Assembly (NCBI GenBank): GCA_029204045.2 | Contig: CM055066.1 | Location: 23,292,120 to 23,356,119 of the forward strand | Origin: Tillandsia leiboldiana | Lineage: Eukaryota > Streptophyta > Magnoliopsida > Poales > Bromeliaceae | Length of the DNA stretch: 64,000 bases | Direction: 5' to 3' | In this document: piece by piece, positions 10,114 through 20,053 of the stretch | How the letters are laid out: each line of letters starts with the position of its first letter | Numbering within the stretch: position 1 is the first letter of the stretch | Notes under the pieces: model-generated | The model's database searches: none | The model's input: only the letters and a program-made list of their open reading frames with translations | What the model was told of the DNA's origin: nothing | Program-made: the position numbers and the translations under genes

Positions 10114-11598
10114 ATGGCCAGGACTAGATCCACAGCCGAGGACACGGGGGCGGACGCAGCGGAAGCGATGACTGCGGAGAATCAGCTCCTAAGGCAGCAG
10201 CTACAAGAGATGGCGGAACAGTTGGCAGCCCTGAACGACCGCGTGCGCCAACTGACGCAGCAACAGCAGGCCGCTGCGACGGCAGAGGTTGCCCCGGGCC
10301 CTCTCCCGGGGCCAGCTGCACCGGTGATGGAGACCGAAGGAGGGGCTGCCCCCACCCGGGCCTCGGCCCCAGAGGTGGCCCCTTCGACGGCAACGGCAGG
10401 GCCGGCGGCGACACCAATCGTCGGAATTGCTCCGAGTGTGACGGTAGTGTTACCCACTCCCGCCGCGACCGCCAACGTCGCGAAGGAGGGGGCGAACCTA
10501 CCAAACGAGCGAGACCGTGTGCGCGCCAACCTGGCCGACTTCAAGAAATACGATCCGCCAACGTTCGAGGGGGACACGACGGACCCCTGGGTTGTGGAGA
10601 AATGGGTGGATACGATGGAGAAATTATTCGAGGACCTATTGATGGAAGACCATGAGCGGGTCCCCCTGGCCGCCCACTTGCTCGAGGGGAACGCCCGCAT
10701 CTGGTGGAAGACCGTACGCCCCGACTCTGCGTCGGGCGCTACCCTTCCGTCATGGACTACCTTTAAACAGCAGCTATTCGGGGCGTTCTTTACCAACAGC
10801 GTGAAGAAACAACTGGAGGACGACCTAAACCACATCAGGCAGGGAACCAAAACAGTAATGGAGTACCAGAGGGAGTTCGTGAGACTGGCGAACTGTGTCC
10901 CGTTCGTCATTCGGGACGAATCCCATAAGGCACAACTGTTTGTGGATGGATTGAGGACTGACATTTTCCAAGTGGTGGACGCGGCGGATCTGCATACCTT
11001 TCAGAAGGTGGTCGACCGAGCCACCATCGTGGAGCGAGGCTTTGCCGTCACGCGCGCCCGAAGGGAAGGCTCCCACCAGCAAGACGACAGGAAGCGGACC
11101 CAGACGGCTTCAGGGGGAGGGGGCTCCTCCAGCGGGAATCGGCCCCCTAAGCGGTGGAGGCCCCAGCAAAGGACCAGGGGAGCGCCGGGAGAGGGACAAC
11201 GCCCGGAGGACCGCTCATGCGTGATCTGCGGCGGGGCGCACCGAGTGATGGATTGCTCCAAGAGACAGGACCATTGTTTCCGATGTGGCAAGCAGGGACA
11301 CTTCCGTTTCAACTGTCCCCTGAACCAAGGCACCACATCTTCAGCAGCCTCCGTGCCTTCACCCCAGCACGCAGGGCGGGGGAAAGCGCCAATGACGTCA
11401 GCCCCCAGACCGCCAGCACCCCGATCTGTAGGGGAAAAGCCACCGCCTTCGGGAGGCCGCGTCTATTCGATGGGTCAGCAGGAGACGCACCCGTCTGAGC
11501 ACGTCGTCGCAGGTATCACTCTTGCTTCTGTTTATCGCGCTAGAACCCTTTTGACACCGGAGCGACCCTCTCGTTTATGTCCCGAGACTTCGCACTGA
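10114..11598 (+). CDS. gag: Gag polyprotein of element A, ending at the protease frameshift
   Basis: 494 codons. Gag forms the cytoplasmic particle in which element RNA is copied. Visible parts: a leucine/glutamine-rich helical stretch at about 20-50; a Pro/Ala-rich linker; a retrotransposon Gag domain at about 155-310 (conserved WW, Leu and NCVPF-type positions); a basic Gly/Ser-rich region; then two zinc knuckles, CX2CX3HX4C from residue 369 and CX2CX4HX4C from residue 388. After these the frame enters the protease domain but loses it just before the catalytic Asp-Thr-Gly, and the last residues are out-of-frame readings. The start fits the distance to the primer site and the N-termini of related Gags. 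In related elements gag and pol are usually one frame, so the stop at 11598 results from the frameshift. Confidence 0.9.
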   Translation: MARTRSTAEDTGADAAEAMTAENQLLRQQLQEMAEQLAALNDRVRQLTQQQQAAATAEVAPGPLPGPAAPVMETEGGAAPTRASAPEVAPSTATAGPAATPIVGIAPSVTVVLPTPAATANVAKEGANLPNERDRVRANLADFKKYDPPTFEGDTTDPWVVEKWVDTMEKLFEDLLMEDHERVPLAAHLLEGNARIWWKTVRPDSASGATLPSWTTFKQQLFGAFFTNSVKKQLEDDLNHIRQGTKTVMEYQREFVRLANCVPFVIRDESHKAQLFVDGLRTDIFQVVDAADLHTFQKVVDRATIVERGFAVTRARREGSHQQDDRKRTQTASGGGGSSSGNRPPKRWRPQQRTRGAPGEGQRPEDRSCVICGGAHRVMDCSKRQDHCFRCGKQGHFRFNCPLNQGTTSSAASVPSPQHAGRGKAPMTSAPRPPAPRSVGEKPPPSGGRVYSMGQQETHPSEHVVAGITLASVYRARTLLTPERPSRLCPETSH

Positions 11599-14500
11599 CC
11601 CATGATTTTGAGTTGAGACCCTTACCCAGTTTGATGACCGTACACACCGCGGGGGGATCCTTGGAGGCACGCAACATGGTGCCTTCCTGCCCTATATGGA
11701 TGGGAAGGCTTCCGTGCCCCTGGGATCTGGTAGTCATTCCATTGAAAGAGTATGATGTAGTGCTCGGAATGGATTGGCTCACGTGGTACCTTGCGGTCAT
11801 AGACTGCGAGAAGCGCGAGGTACGACTGATGTACCCCGATTTTCCGGAGAACGTGTACTTGGCTTGCAAGAGCGTTTCCTTTTCTTCCATGATTCCTGCA
11901 TCCCGAGCCAGGAAGCTGGTAGAGGGCGGGTGTATGGCCTACTTGGTGTCGGTGGCCCTGGCCGCCGGATCCTCCACGGCACTCCCCGACATCCCTGTGG
12001 TGAGGGACTTCCCAGATGTTTTTCCGGCCGAACTACCTGGATTACCCCCCGAGCGAGAAGTTGTCTTTCCCATTGAGCTTCCACCCGGCACTCGACCAAT
12101 CACGAAGGCCCCCTACAGGATGGCCTTCGCGGAGCTGAAGGAACTTAAGGCGCAGCTAGAGGACCTTCTGGACAAGGGGTTTATCCGACCGAGTGTGTCC
12201 CCTTGGGGCGCACCTGTACTCTTTGTACGAAAGAAAGACGGGAGCTTGCGGTTGTGCATCGACTACCGGGAAATCAACAAAGTCACAGTGAAAAACAAGT
12301 ACCCCTTACCTAGGATTGATGACCTCTTTGACCAGCTGCGGGGTGCAACTGTCTTTTCAAAAATCGACCTGCAGTCGGGCTACCACCAGCTCAGAGTTCG
12401 AGACGAGGATATTCCGAAGAAGGCATTCCGGACTCGGTATGGCCATTACGAGTTCACAGTAATGCCGTTCGGGCTTACCAATGCCCCAGCGGTGTTCATG
12501 GACATGATGAACCGAGTTTTCAGACCCTTCCTGGATCAGTTCGTTGTGGTCTTCATCGACGACATCCTGATTTACTCCACCACCGATGAGAAGCACGAGG
12601 AGCACCTTCGAATTGTTCTACAGACCCTTAGGGAGCAGGAGCTGTTCGCAAAACTTAAGAAATGCGAATTCTGGCTTCGCGAAGTGGGGTTTCTAGGGCA
12701 TATCATTTCAGCAGCAGGAGTCGCAGTGGATCCCAAGAAGGTGGAGTCGGTGACCGACTGGCCCCAGCCGACCACAGTGACAGAGGTGCGCAGCTTCTTG
12801 GGCCTTGCGGGATACTACAGACGTTTCGTGGAGGGTTTCTCGAAGATTGCGACCCCTCTGAACCGCCTAACCCGGAAAGGAGTAAAGTTCATATGGACGG
12901 TCCAATGCCAAGAGAGCTTTGAAGAACTTAAGAAACGGTTAACAAGAGCGCCTGTGCTTGCCTTACCAACCCCTGGAGAAGACTACGAAGTCTACTGCGA
13001 TGCATCGCGAATAGGACTGGGAGGAGTACTAATGCAGCAAGGAAGAGTCATTGCCTATGCTTCAAGACAACTCAAGGATTACGAACAGAACTACCCGATC
13101 CATGACTTGGAGCTTGCCGCAGTGGTCTTCGTTCTGAAACTGTGGAGGCACTACCTCTACGGTGTGCATTGCAACGTGTTCTCGGACCACCAAAGCCTTA
13201 AGTACCTTTTCACCCAGAAAGAGCTTAACCTACGGCAGAGGAGGTGGTTGGAGCTACTGAAGGACTACGACTTAACCATCCAGTACCACCCGGGGAAAGC
13301 AAATGTGGTAGCCGACGCTCTAAGCCGAAAGGGACAAGCAGAAGGAACTTCGGCGGGCGCGATCACGCAGCAGAACGACTTTATCGCGGAATTTTCACGA
13401 TTGAGGTTGGAAGTGGTACCAGCAGGGACGGTTGAGCGACTGTTGACCCTAACAGTCGCGCCGACCCTATTGGAGAGGATTCGGGAAGGCCAAGGTGCGG
13501 ATCCGCAGCTACAGCTGGAACGAGATAGGATTTCACCGGAGCAAGAAGGAGACTTTGCAGTGGGGACGGACGGCACCCTTCGGTTCCGAGGGCGGATCTG
13601 CGTGCCCGATCTGCCGGATCTAAAGAAAGAAATCCTGACTGAAGCACATTGCGCCCCCTACGTGGCGCACCCTGGAGGCACCAAGATGTACCGGGATATC
13701 CGACAGACCTTCTGGTGGCCAAGATTGAAGGGAGATGTGACGCTGTTCGTGGCTCACTGTTTGATTTGCCAACAGGTGAAAGCCGAGCATCAGCGGCCGG
13801 CGGGGAAATTGCAACCTCTACCCGTGCCCGAATGGAAGTGGGAGCAAGTCACAATGGACTTCGTCATCGGATTCCCCCGTTCGCAACAGGGACACGACGC
13901 TATCTGGGTTGTCGTGGATCGGCTAACGAAGTCAGCTCACTTCCTACCCATCCACACGACCTGGACACGTGACCGGCTGGCACAGGTCTACCTCAGCGAG
14001 ATTGTAAGGCTGCACGGGGTGCCAACGACGATCACCTCGGACAGGGACACGAGGTTCGTTTCGAACTTTTGGAAGAGTCTACAACGAGCCTTGGGGACCA
14101 AGTTACACTTCAGCTCAGCCTTTCACCCCCAGACGGACGGGCAATCCGAGCGGGTGATCCAGATACTCGAGGACATGCTTCGGGCGTGCGTGCTGGATTT
14201 GGGAGACGGATGGTCGCGCTACCTACCCCTTGCAGAGTTCGCTTATAACAACAGCTACCAAGCGAGCATTAAGATGGCGCCGTACGAAGCGTTGTACGGC
14301 AGACGCTGTAGATCCCCGATCTGCTGGGACGATCTGGGGGAGAGAAAGTTTTTGGGGCCGGACCTAGTGGCCGAGACAGAGGAAAGGGTGCGCCTCATCA
14401 GGCGACGTTTGGCGACCGCCCAGAGCCGGCAAAAGAGTTACGCGGACCAGAGACGTTGCGACTTGGAATTCCAGGTGGGAGAGCACGTGTTACTGCGGGT

Positions 14501-14906
14501 GTCGCCGTCGAAGGGGGTGAAGCGGTTTGGGTTGAGGGGCAAGCTGAGCCCGCGGTACATAGGGCCGTTTGAGATTCTGGAGCGCATCGGCCCGGTAGCC
14601 TACCGCCTCGCCCTACCGCCGAACCTTGACCGCGTTCATGATGTGTTCCACGTATCCATGCTTCGGAAATACCTCCCCGACCCATCGCGAGTGCTTGACG
14701 CCTCCGCGATTGAACTCAAGGAGGATCTAAGTTTCGCGGAAGTACCAGTGCGGATCCTAGCCCGGGAGGACAAAAAGCTGCGTAGTCGGACGATTCCCTA
14801 CGTAAAGGTGCTTTGGAGCAATCAAGAAGAGCGTGAGGCAACTTGGGAACCCGAGTCAAAGATGAGGGAGTGCTACCCGGACCTGTTCGCCGCTGGGGAA
14901 GATTAA
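11544..14906 (+). CDS. pol: Pol of element A: protease, RT-RNase H, integrase, chromodomain
   Basis: Frame open from 11544, in the -1 frame relative to gag; the first ATG is at 11577 (residue 1 for numbering). The protease Asp-Thr-Gly lies at 11553-11561, before that ATG, so the protein needs frameshifting or is dead. RT: Asp264 and the Phe-Ile-Asp-Asp motif (Asp328, Asp329). RNase H follows at about 470-590 with its Asp/Glu/Asp/Asp positions present. Integrase: HHCC zinc region from about 690, catalytic Asp761, Asp822 and Glu858 with the usual 35-residue gap, then a GPY/F-like module near 990. A C-terminal chromodomain (about 1045-1105) with aromatic residues in the usual places probably steers insertion to particular chromatin. 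No stop codons occur from protease to chromodomain, in line with a young copy. Confidence 0.92.
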   Translation, partial: NPFDTGATLSFMSRDFALTHDFELRPLPSLMTVHTAGGSLEARNMVPSCPIWMGRLPCPWDLVVIPLKEYDVVLGMDWLTWYLAVIDCEKREVRLMYPDFPENVYLACKSVSFSSMIPASRARKLVEGGCMAYLVSVALAAGSSTALPDIPVVRDFPDVFPAELPGLPPEREVVFPIELPPGTRPITKAPYRMAFAELKELKAQLEDLLDKGFIRPSVSPWGAPVLFVRKKDGSLRLCIDYREINKVTVKNKYPLPRIDDLFDQLRGATVFSKIDLQSGYHQLRVRDEDIPKKAFRTRYGHYEFTVMPFGLTNAPAVFMDMMNRVFRPFLDQFVVVFIDDILIYSTTDEKHEEHLRIVLQTLREQELFAKLKKCEFWLREVGFLGHIISAAGVAVDPKKVESVTDWPQPTTVTEVRSFLGLAGYYRRFVEGFSKIATPLNRLTRKGVKFIWTVQCQESFEELKKRLTRAPVLALPTPGEDYEVYCDASRIGLGGVLMQQGRVIAYASRQLKDYEQNYPIHDLELAAVVFVLKLWRHYLYGVHCNVFSDHQSLKYLFTQKELNLRQRRWLELLKDYDLTIQYHPGKANVVADALSRKGQAEGTSAGAITQQNDFIAEFSRLRLEVVPAGTVERLLTLTVAPTLLERIREGQGADPQLQLERDRISPEQEGDFAVGTDGTLRFRGRICVPDLPDLKKEILTEAHCAPYVAHPGGTKMYRDIRQTFWWPRLKGDVTLFVAHCLICQQVKAEHQRPAGKLQPLPVPEWKWEQVTMDFVIGFPRSQQGHDAIWVVVDRLTKSAHFLPIHTTWTRDRLAQVYLSEIVRLHGVPTTITSDRDTRFVSNFWKSLQRALGTKLHFSSAFHPQTDGQSERVIQILEDMLRACVLDLGDGWSRYLPLAEFAYNNSYQASIKMAPYEALYGRRCRSPICWDDLGERKFLGPDLVAETEERVRLIRRRLATAQSRQKSYADQRRCDLEFQVGEHVLLRVSPSKGVKRFGLRGKLSPRYIGPFEILERIGPVAYRLALPPNLDRVHDVFHVSMLRKYLPDPSRVLDASAIELKEDLSFAEVPVRILAREDKKLRSRTIPYVKVLWSNQEEREATWEPESKMRECYPDLFAAGED

Positions 14907-14930
14907 GTTTCGGGGACGAAACTTGTTTTT

Positions 14931-14942
14931 AGCGGTAAGTGG
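14931..14942 (+). other. Polypurine-like tract of element A
   Basis: AGCGGTAAGTGG directly before the 3' LTR. It sits where B and C have AGTGGGGGAGGA but is less purine-rich. Confidence 0.45.
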
Positions 14943-17809
14943 TGTAAGACCCGGCTTTTCCTTAACCCTTCTGGTCACCCTCTTCTTGTAATGCCTGACC
15001 GGGGGCCTCATTTTTGGCATTTTTCCGGACAGACCGTCGGGGCCCGCAAATAATTTTAGGCGGTAGAGCTCGCGGAACGGAGCGCGTGGGCGCGATCGGT
15101 TTATTTTTCCGACTCCCGGTCTGACCAGAATTAATTCTCGAAGTTGGGGTCCCCCTTAGACGCCTCGGGATCCGTGTTGGCAGCCGCACACCTTTTAAGG
15201 TAAACCCTAATTCTCTTAGTATATATATGTAGCCGTGAGGGAAAGAGGATTAGGGTTCCTCTTATTTTTCTTTTGGTGGCCGCCTCTTTTCTTTTTCTTC
15301 CTCCCTCGTAGCCGCCGGCAAAGAGAAACCAAGCACACCGCAAGGGTGGACCGGTGGAGGCAAGCGGACGATCCCTCTCTTCCTCCTCTTTCGCACATCA
15401 AGGTGAGTCGGACGCGTTTCGTTCGGGGGAATCTCCCTCTTTCTTTCTTTTGTTGGTCACGAGGAGGGAGGAGGCCCGGCGCCGTCGCGCACCGCGGGCC
15501 GCGCGCCCGCGCGGCGCTCGGGCCGCGCGGGGCCGCCCGCAGGAGGGGCGCCCGCGCGGGCTGGTGCCGCGCGGGGCCGCCCGCACCGCGGGCCACGCGC
15601 CCGCGTGGCGCACGGACGCGCGGGGCCGCCCCGCACCGCGGGCCGCGCGCCCGCGCGGCGCTCGGCCGCGCGGGGGCCGCCCGCAGGAGGGGGCGCCCGC
15701 GCGGGCTGGTGCCGCGCGGGGCCGCCCCGCACCGCGGGCCGCGCACCCGCGCGGCGCTCGGCCGCGCGGGGGCCGCCCGCAGGAGGGGGCGCCCGCGCGG
15801 GCTGGTGCCGCGCGGGGCCGCCCCGCACCGCGGGCCGCGCGCCCGCGCGGCGCTCGGCCGCGCGGGGCCGCCGCAGGAGGGGGGCGCCCGCGCGGGCTGG
15901 TGCCGCGCGGGGCCGCCCCGCACCGCGGGCCGCGCGCCCGCGCGGCGCTCGGCCGCGCGGGGCCGCCCGCAGGAGGGGCGCCCGCGCGGGCTGGTGCCGC
16001 GCGGGGCCGCCCCGCACCGCGGGCAGCGCGCCCGCGCGGCACTCGGCCGCGCGGGGCCGCCCGCAGGAGGGGCGCCCGCGCGGGCTGGTGCCGCGGGGGG
16101 TCGCCCCGCACCGCGGGCAGCGCGCCCGCGCGGCGCTCGGCCGCGCGGGGCCGCCCGCAGGAGGGGCGCCGCGCGGGCTGGTGCCGCGCGGGGTCGCCCC
16201 GCACCGCGGGCAGCGCGCCCGCGCGGCGCTCGGCCGCGCGGGGCCGCCCGCAGGAGGGGCGCCCGCGCGGGCTGGTGCCGCGCGGGGTCGCCCCGCACCG
16301 CGGGCCGCGCGCCCGCGCGGCGCTCGGCCGCGCGGGGCCGCCCGCAGGAGGGGCGCCGCGCGGGCTGGTGCCGCGCGGGGCTGCGCCCTGACAGGGTGTT
16401 CGTCGCACGGGCCGGTGCCGTGCGAAGAACTCCGCCGCACGCTGTAGGGAGTCGTTGTAAGTTTCGGACTTCTAAGTCTCGATTTGCCTATGTTCCTTCA
16501 GGAGTGCGGGACGCTGTGGGCGACTGGAGCACAGACGCGGACTGGACGAACGCAGGACAACGCACACAAGGTGGGTACGTTCCCGGGGGTTTCGGGAATG
16601 GGGTTTAACTGTTAGAAATAGCATGTTGGGGCAAGGTGGAATTGTCAGTCTCCTTCTGTTTATGCACTAACCCTGTTATGTTATGTTATGATACTCAATG
16701 TCAATCTGAGGCTCAAATTTGCTACACGTACACCCGCGGTTTGGCCACCGCAAGGGTGTGCTTTTCCGAAAAAGTGGTACGTTGACCCGTGTACCCCACG
16801 CGAAGGTGGCGTTAGGAATGGGGGCCCCCATGGGTGGGGGGTGTGAGCGGTGACGTCGAGGCAGGTGCTCGGCGGCCGAGGCAGGTGCTCGGCGGTGGGC
16901 ATCGGGGAAGGTGCCCGATGTTGCTTTGTGAGGCAGGTGCTCGGCGGTGGGCATCGGGGAAGGTGCCCGATGTCGTAATGATACAGGGTGTGGTTAAGGT
17001 GGAAGGTGCATGGGAGGGATAGTTGCTCCGGTGTTTGTGGTTTGCCTTATCTTTGTTTACTACGCTTATCATGCTATTTCTAGTCACTGACTTCCCACTT
17101 CGTGACAGGTTCGTCCAGGGGCGAGTGCTAGGGCGCCGGTGAGGACGTTAGGGTGCTGATCTGATTTATGGGTGACTTCAGATACAGTGACTCTTCTTTC
17201 CCTTTTCTTTTATTATTCATGGTAGCTAGTTGTGGATTGCGACACCCCCGTGGGGTCGAAGTGGATGTTGCCCTTTTCTTTCCTTTCTTTTTGAATAATT
17301 GAATGAATACTACGTTCTCTCTTACTTGGCCGTTTTGAACGATGAAAAACAAAGAAAACCGTTTGCGAAAACTATTTTTAAAACGTGGGTGTCGTGTGGG
17401 CACCAAGCTTTATAAACCTTGTGGGATTTATGTGTTTACGAACTGTTTTCACAAACGAGGGCATCGTGTGGATGCCGCTTTCAAAACCTTGTGATTATTT
17501 ATCCTTTCAAAACACCGGCCTCTATGCTCTAAGTGAATGCTAGAATGTCACGTGAATTGTTTGGTTGTATGTGTACGAGACCCCAACTGATGTGGTTAGA
17601 GATTGTATGTACTACGCCTTGTGAGACACTTTGTAGTTGAGACGCCGTGCATATACAAAGGGGCCTCTGCTCATTTGCAGAGCGAATTTGTGTATGCGGC
17701 GGGTCTGTGCACGCGCCGGGGAGTAATGTTTTACAAAAAAAAATATATGGCTGAATCAGGGGCATCGGTGGCTCCTCTTCCGCGCGATTCGAACCCCCGG
17801 GGCGTGACA
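14943..17809 (+). repeat. Element A 3' LTR
   Basis: 2867 bp and colinear with the 5' LTR: TATA box at 15220-15228, GC-rich array at 15472-16385, the CATCGGG inverted repeats and the same end. It is 94 bp shorter than the 5' LTR, the size of one array unit. Confidence 0.9.
15472..16385 (+). repeat. GC-rich tandem array in A 3' LTR, ~94-bp unit
   Basis: GGCTGGTGCC at 15559, 15704, 15800, 15895, 15989, 16083, 16176, 16270 and 16363: nine copies against ten in the 5' LTR. Confidence 0.85.
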
Positions 17810-17814
17810 CCTTG

Positions 17815-20042
17815 TCTCCAAGACTTATGGAACGTTCATTAAATCTGCTATAGTAGGACCATGCATAATAGTGATACACTTGTGTAGTATGCTAGAAAGT
17901 GATAGCTGATAATTCTAGCGTTATCTGATGATCATGCAAATCTCTTGTTTCCTACTAGTTGTAAATTATTGTTATCTTGGAACTTGACCTAGCACCCCCG
18001 TCACAAGCAGCATGTTCAACCAGACTTTAGAAAACTCCAACTGGGGCTAGGTTTATTCTGCTATAGACATCCACACTTTTATTCCTCATGGACATAGTGT
18101 TTCACTAGCCCGGGTAGTGGGCCGAGTGGTCGGTTTTCTTTTAGTGTGGGATGCTTTCTACACTCGTGCTTGGGAGCAGAGTGGAGTCTGGTAGAGGTAT
18201 TTGACCGTTTATCTGTGGCGGGAGCCGTTTGGGAGGACGGTGGTCCCGAGATATTCCATTTTCTGTTTTATTTATCGCCGCTGTGTTAGTGGCAGCAGTT
18301 TACCAGTGTTAGCAGAATCTTGAACCCAGAACTATTTTTGGACACATATATGATTTTAGTCAACCAATGTTTTCTTCCAAGCATCGTAGGGTCGCCCGAG
18401 TCTGTTCTTGTTTGATTGGACAAAGGCTATAGCTCTACGAGGCTTGGGTATAAAACTTGTTTTCAATTGTTTTCCTAAAAAGAACTAAAAATTATTAAAT
18501 ATGAATTTCTTAAGATCAAATGGCTTTCAGTTAGAAATGTCACCTGTTTCCCATAAAATTAACCACTTGAGATGATTCAAGTGGTCTGGGTTCTAAGGTC
18601 TGCCTTTTCCTTTGGGACAAGAACAACGAGAGGCTATGCCTAGAGCCTGTTCTTGCTTGATAGGGTTGTAGGTTCTAGTCTTTCGGGGTTCCCGGAACCT
18701 TTATTATCATCTGTTGTGGGGATAGTATAGCTATTTTGTTGAGTCATGTGGGTTAGCACCAGATTATCGACTCGGGTTTTGTTTCGGCAACCGCGGATTG
18801 TGGGCGGTTGGACCGATTAGTGTTATGCATCAGTTGGGGCTGGGTTTTTGCATTGTGGATAGAGTGAGTCTCCACTTGAGCATAGTGTCGACTTATGCCT
18901 GCTTGACTGTGATACTTGACAGAAATACTGTGCAGGGATACTTGACATGAGTTACTTTTGACTCCAGCGGGTCGCTCCCCTCGAGTGCCACTCCGGAGTA
19001 GGCGAGACCGGGTTGTTGTAACCGGCGTTGAGATTGAGCTTGAGACCGGGTTGTTGTAACCGGCGTTGAGATTGAGCTTTAGACCGGGTTGTTGTAACCG
19101 GCGTTGAGATTGAGCTTTAGATCGGGTTGTTGTAACCGGCGTTGAGATTGAGCTTTAGACCGGGTTGTTGTAACCAGCGTTGAGATTGAGCTTTAGACCG
19201 GGTTGTTGTAACCGGCGTGAGATTGAGTTCTTCTATCGCGGCTTGTCGATGCTTGTGTCCCTCTGGCTGAACCAGTTTTGGCAGTCATGGACACAGTCCC
19301 TCTGGCTGAGCCAGTTTTGGCAGCTACGGACATACCTACGGTAGACCCGTCCTGTTGAGGATGTGCGGCAGTAGGTAGGCGCAGGCTTGACTGGACCCGA
19401 TGTGGCAGTCAGTTTGGATTGGGTGATCTGAGTTGAGAGTTAGTTGTGGCATCATATCCCTTCTGTTCCACTCTTGAGCATCTAGATAGGGGCATAGTAG
19501 CTGTAGAGATATTCTTTTCCAGCTCTTCTTTCAGTATTTCATTTTTTTTACCTTATGCCTCTAGTAGATTTGGTGGGCAGACCGTTGGGCTTGTTGACGG
19601 CACCCACTGAGAACTACTGTGGGATGTAGTTCTCACACCCGTCGTGGTGTATTTTTCCCCAGGGACTTCTACTCCTGTTCCTGCTGTTCCAGCTGTTGTT
19701 TCTTCAGATCGAGGTAAGGGAGTCGCGAGCTAGTTCCCTACCAGTCGTCGTCGTCCAGAGAGTAGATGTACCCACTTTTTACATTTTGAGAGTTCTTGTT
19801 GAGAGACCTTGTAGTGAGGTATAGAGTTGTACTTTTCTTTCAGAGTTGAGTGACTTATGTTCTTTGGTGAGGACTTTGTATTGTATATATTTTATTTCTA
19901 ACAGTTTATTTTCAGCTCTGATATCTGTTTAGCGTAGCATATTTCTTTTGCAGGTTTGACGCTTCGTCTATACGGGGTTCACCGTATGGGCGGTGGATCT
20001 GTTAGCGAGCCCGGGTCGCAGTTTCGACCCCGGGGCGTGACA
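17815..20042 (+). repeat. Solo LTR J, right part
   Basis: Continues J after element A. It holds the CAACCGC/GCGGTTG palindrome (18788-18810), the module GGGTCGCTCCCCTCGAG (near 18970), a 38-bp tandem array (19006-19230), the GAGAACTAC hairpin (19608-19635), a possible splice donor (GAG|GTAAGG, 19714) and acceptor (TTTTGCAG, ending 19953), and two terminal stem-loops (19970-19987, 20010-20034). Confidence 0.75.
19006..19230 (+). repeat. 38-bp tandem repeat, six copies
   Basis: GACCGGGTTGTTGTAACC-type units start at 19006, 19044, 19082, 19120, 19158 and 19196, each exactly 38 bp apart. The fourth starts GATC and the fifth has one change in AACCAG. Confidence 0.9.
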
Positions 20043-20053
20043 GAGAGAGAAAT

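Larger units (their letters stand above)
6911..17809 (+). mobile_element. Element A: full-length Ty3/Gypsy chromovirus (Tekay/Del-like)
   Basis: Complete element with two LTRs (2961 and 2867 bp), both TGTAAGACCCGG to GGGGCGTGACA, flanked by the perfect TSD CCTTG (6906-6910 and 17810-17814). Inside are a primer site, gag, pol and a purine-containing tract before the 3' LTR. Domain order protease-RT-RNase H-integrase plus a C-terminal chromodomain makes it a chromovirus; long LTRs and the single-polyprotein-like layout suggest Tekay/Del. The LTRs differ by only a few substitutions by eye outside their tandem arrays, so the insertion is recent. A one-base frameshift between gag and pol probably makes this copy non-autonomous. 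Confidence 0.9.
5246..20042 (+). mobile_element. Solo LTR J (Gypsy chromovirus type) split by element A
   Basis: Starts TGTGAGGACCCG and ends GGGGCGTGACA. It is flanked by GAGAG at 5241-5245 and 20043-20047, a perfect 5-bp TSD. Element A lies inside; without A and one A TSD the LTR is about 3.9 kb. No primer site, gag or pol belongs to J, so it is a solo LTR, the expected product of recombination between two LTRs. Its right end is a few bases from the left end of element D. Confidence 0.8.
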
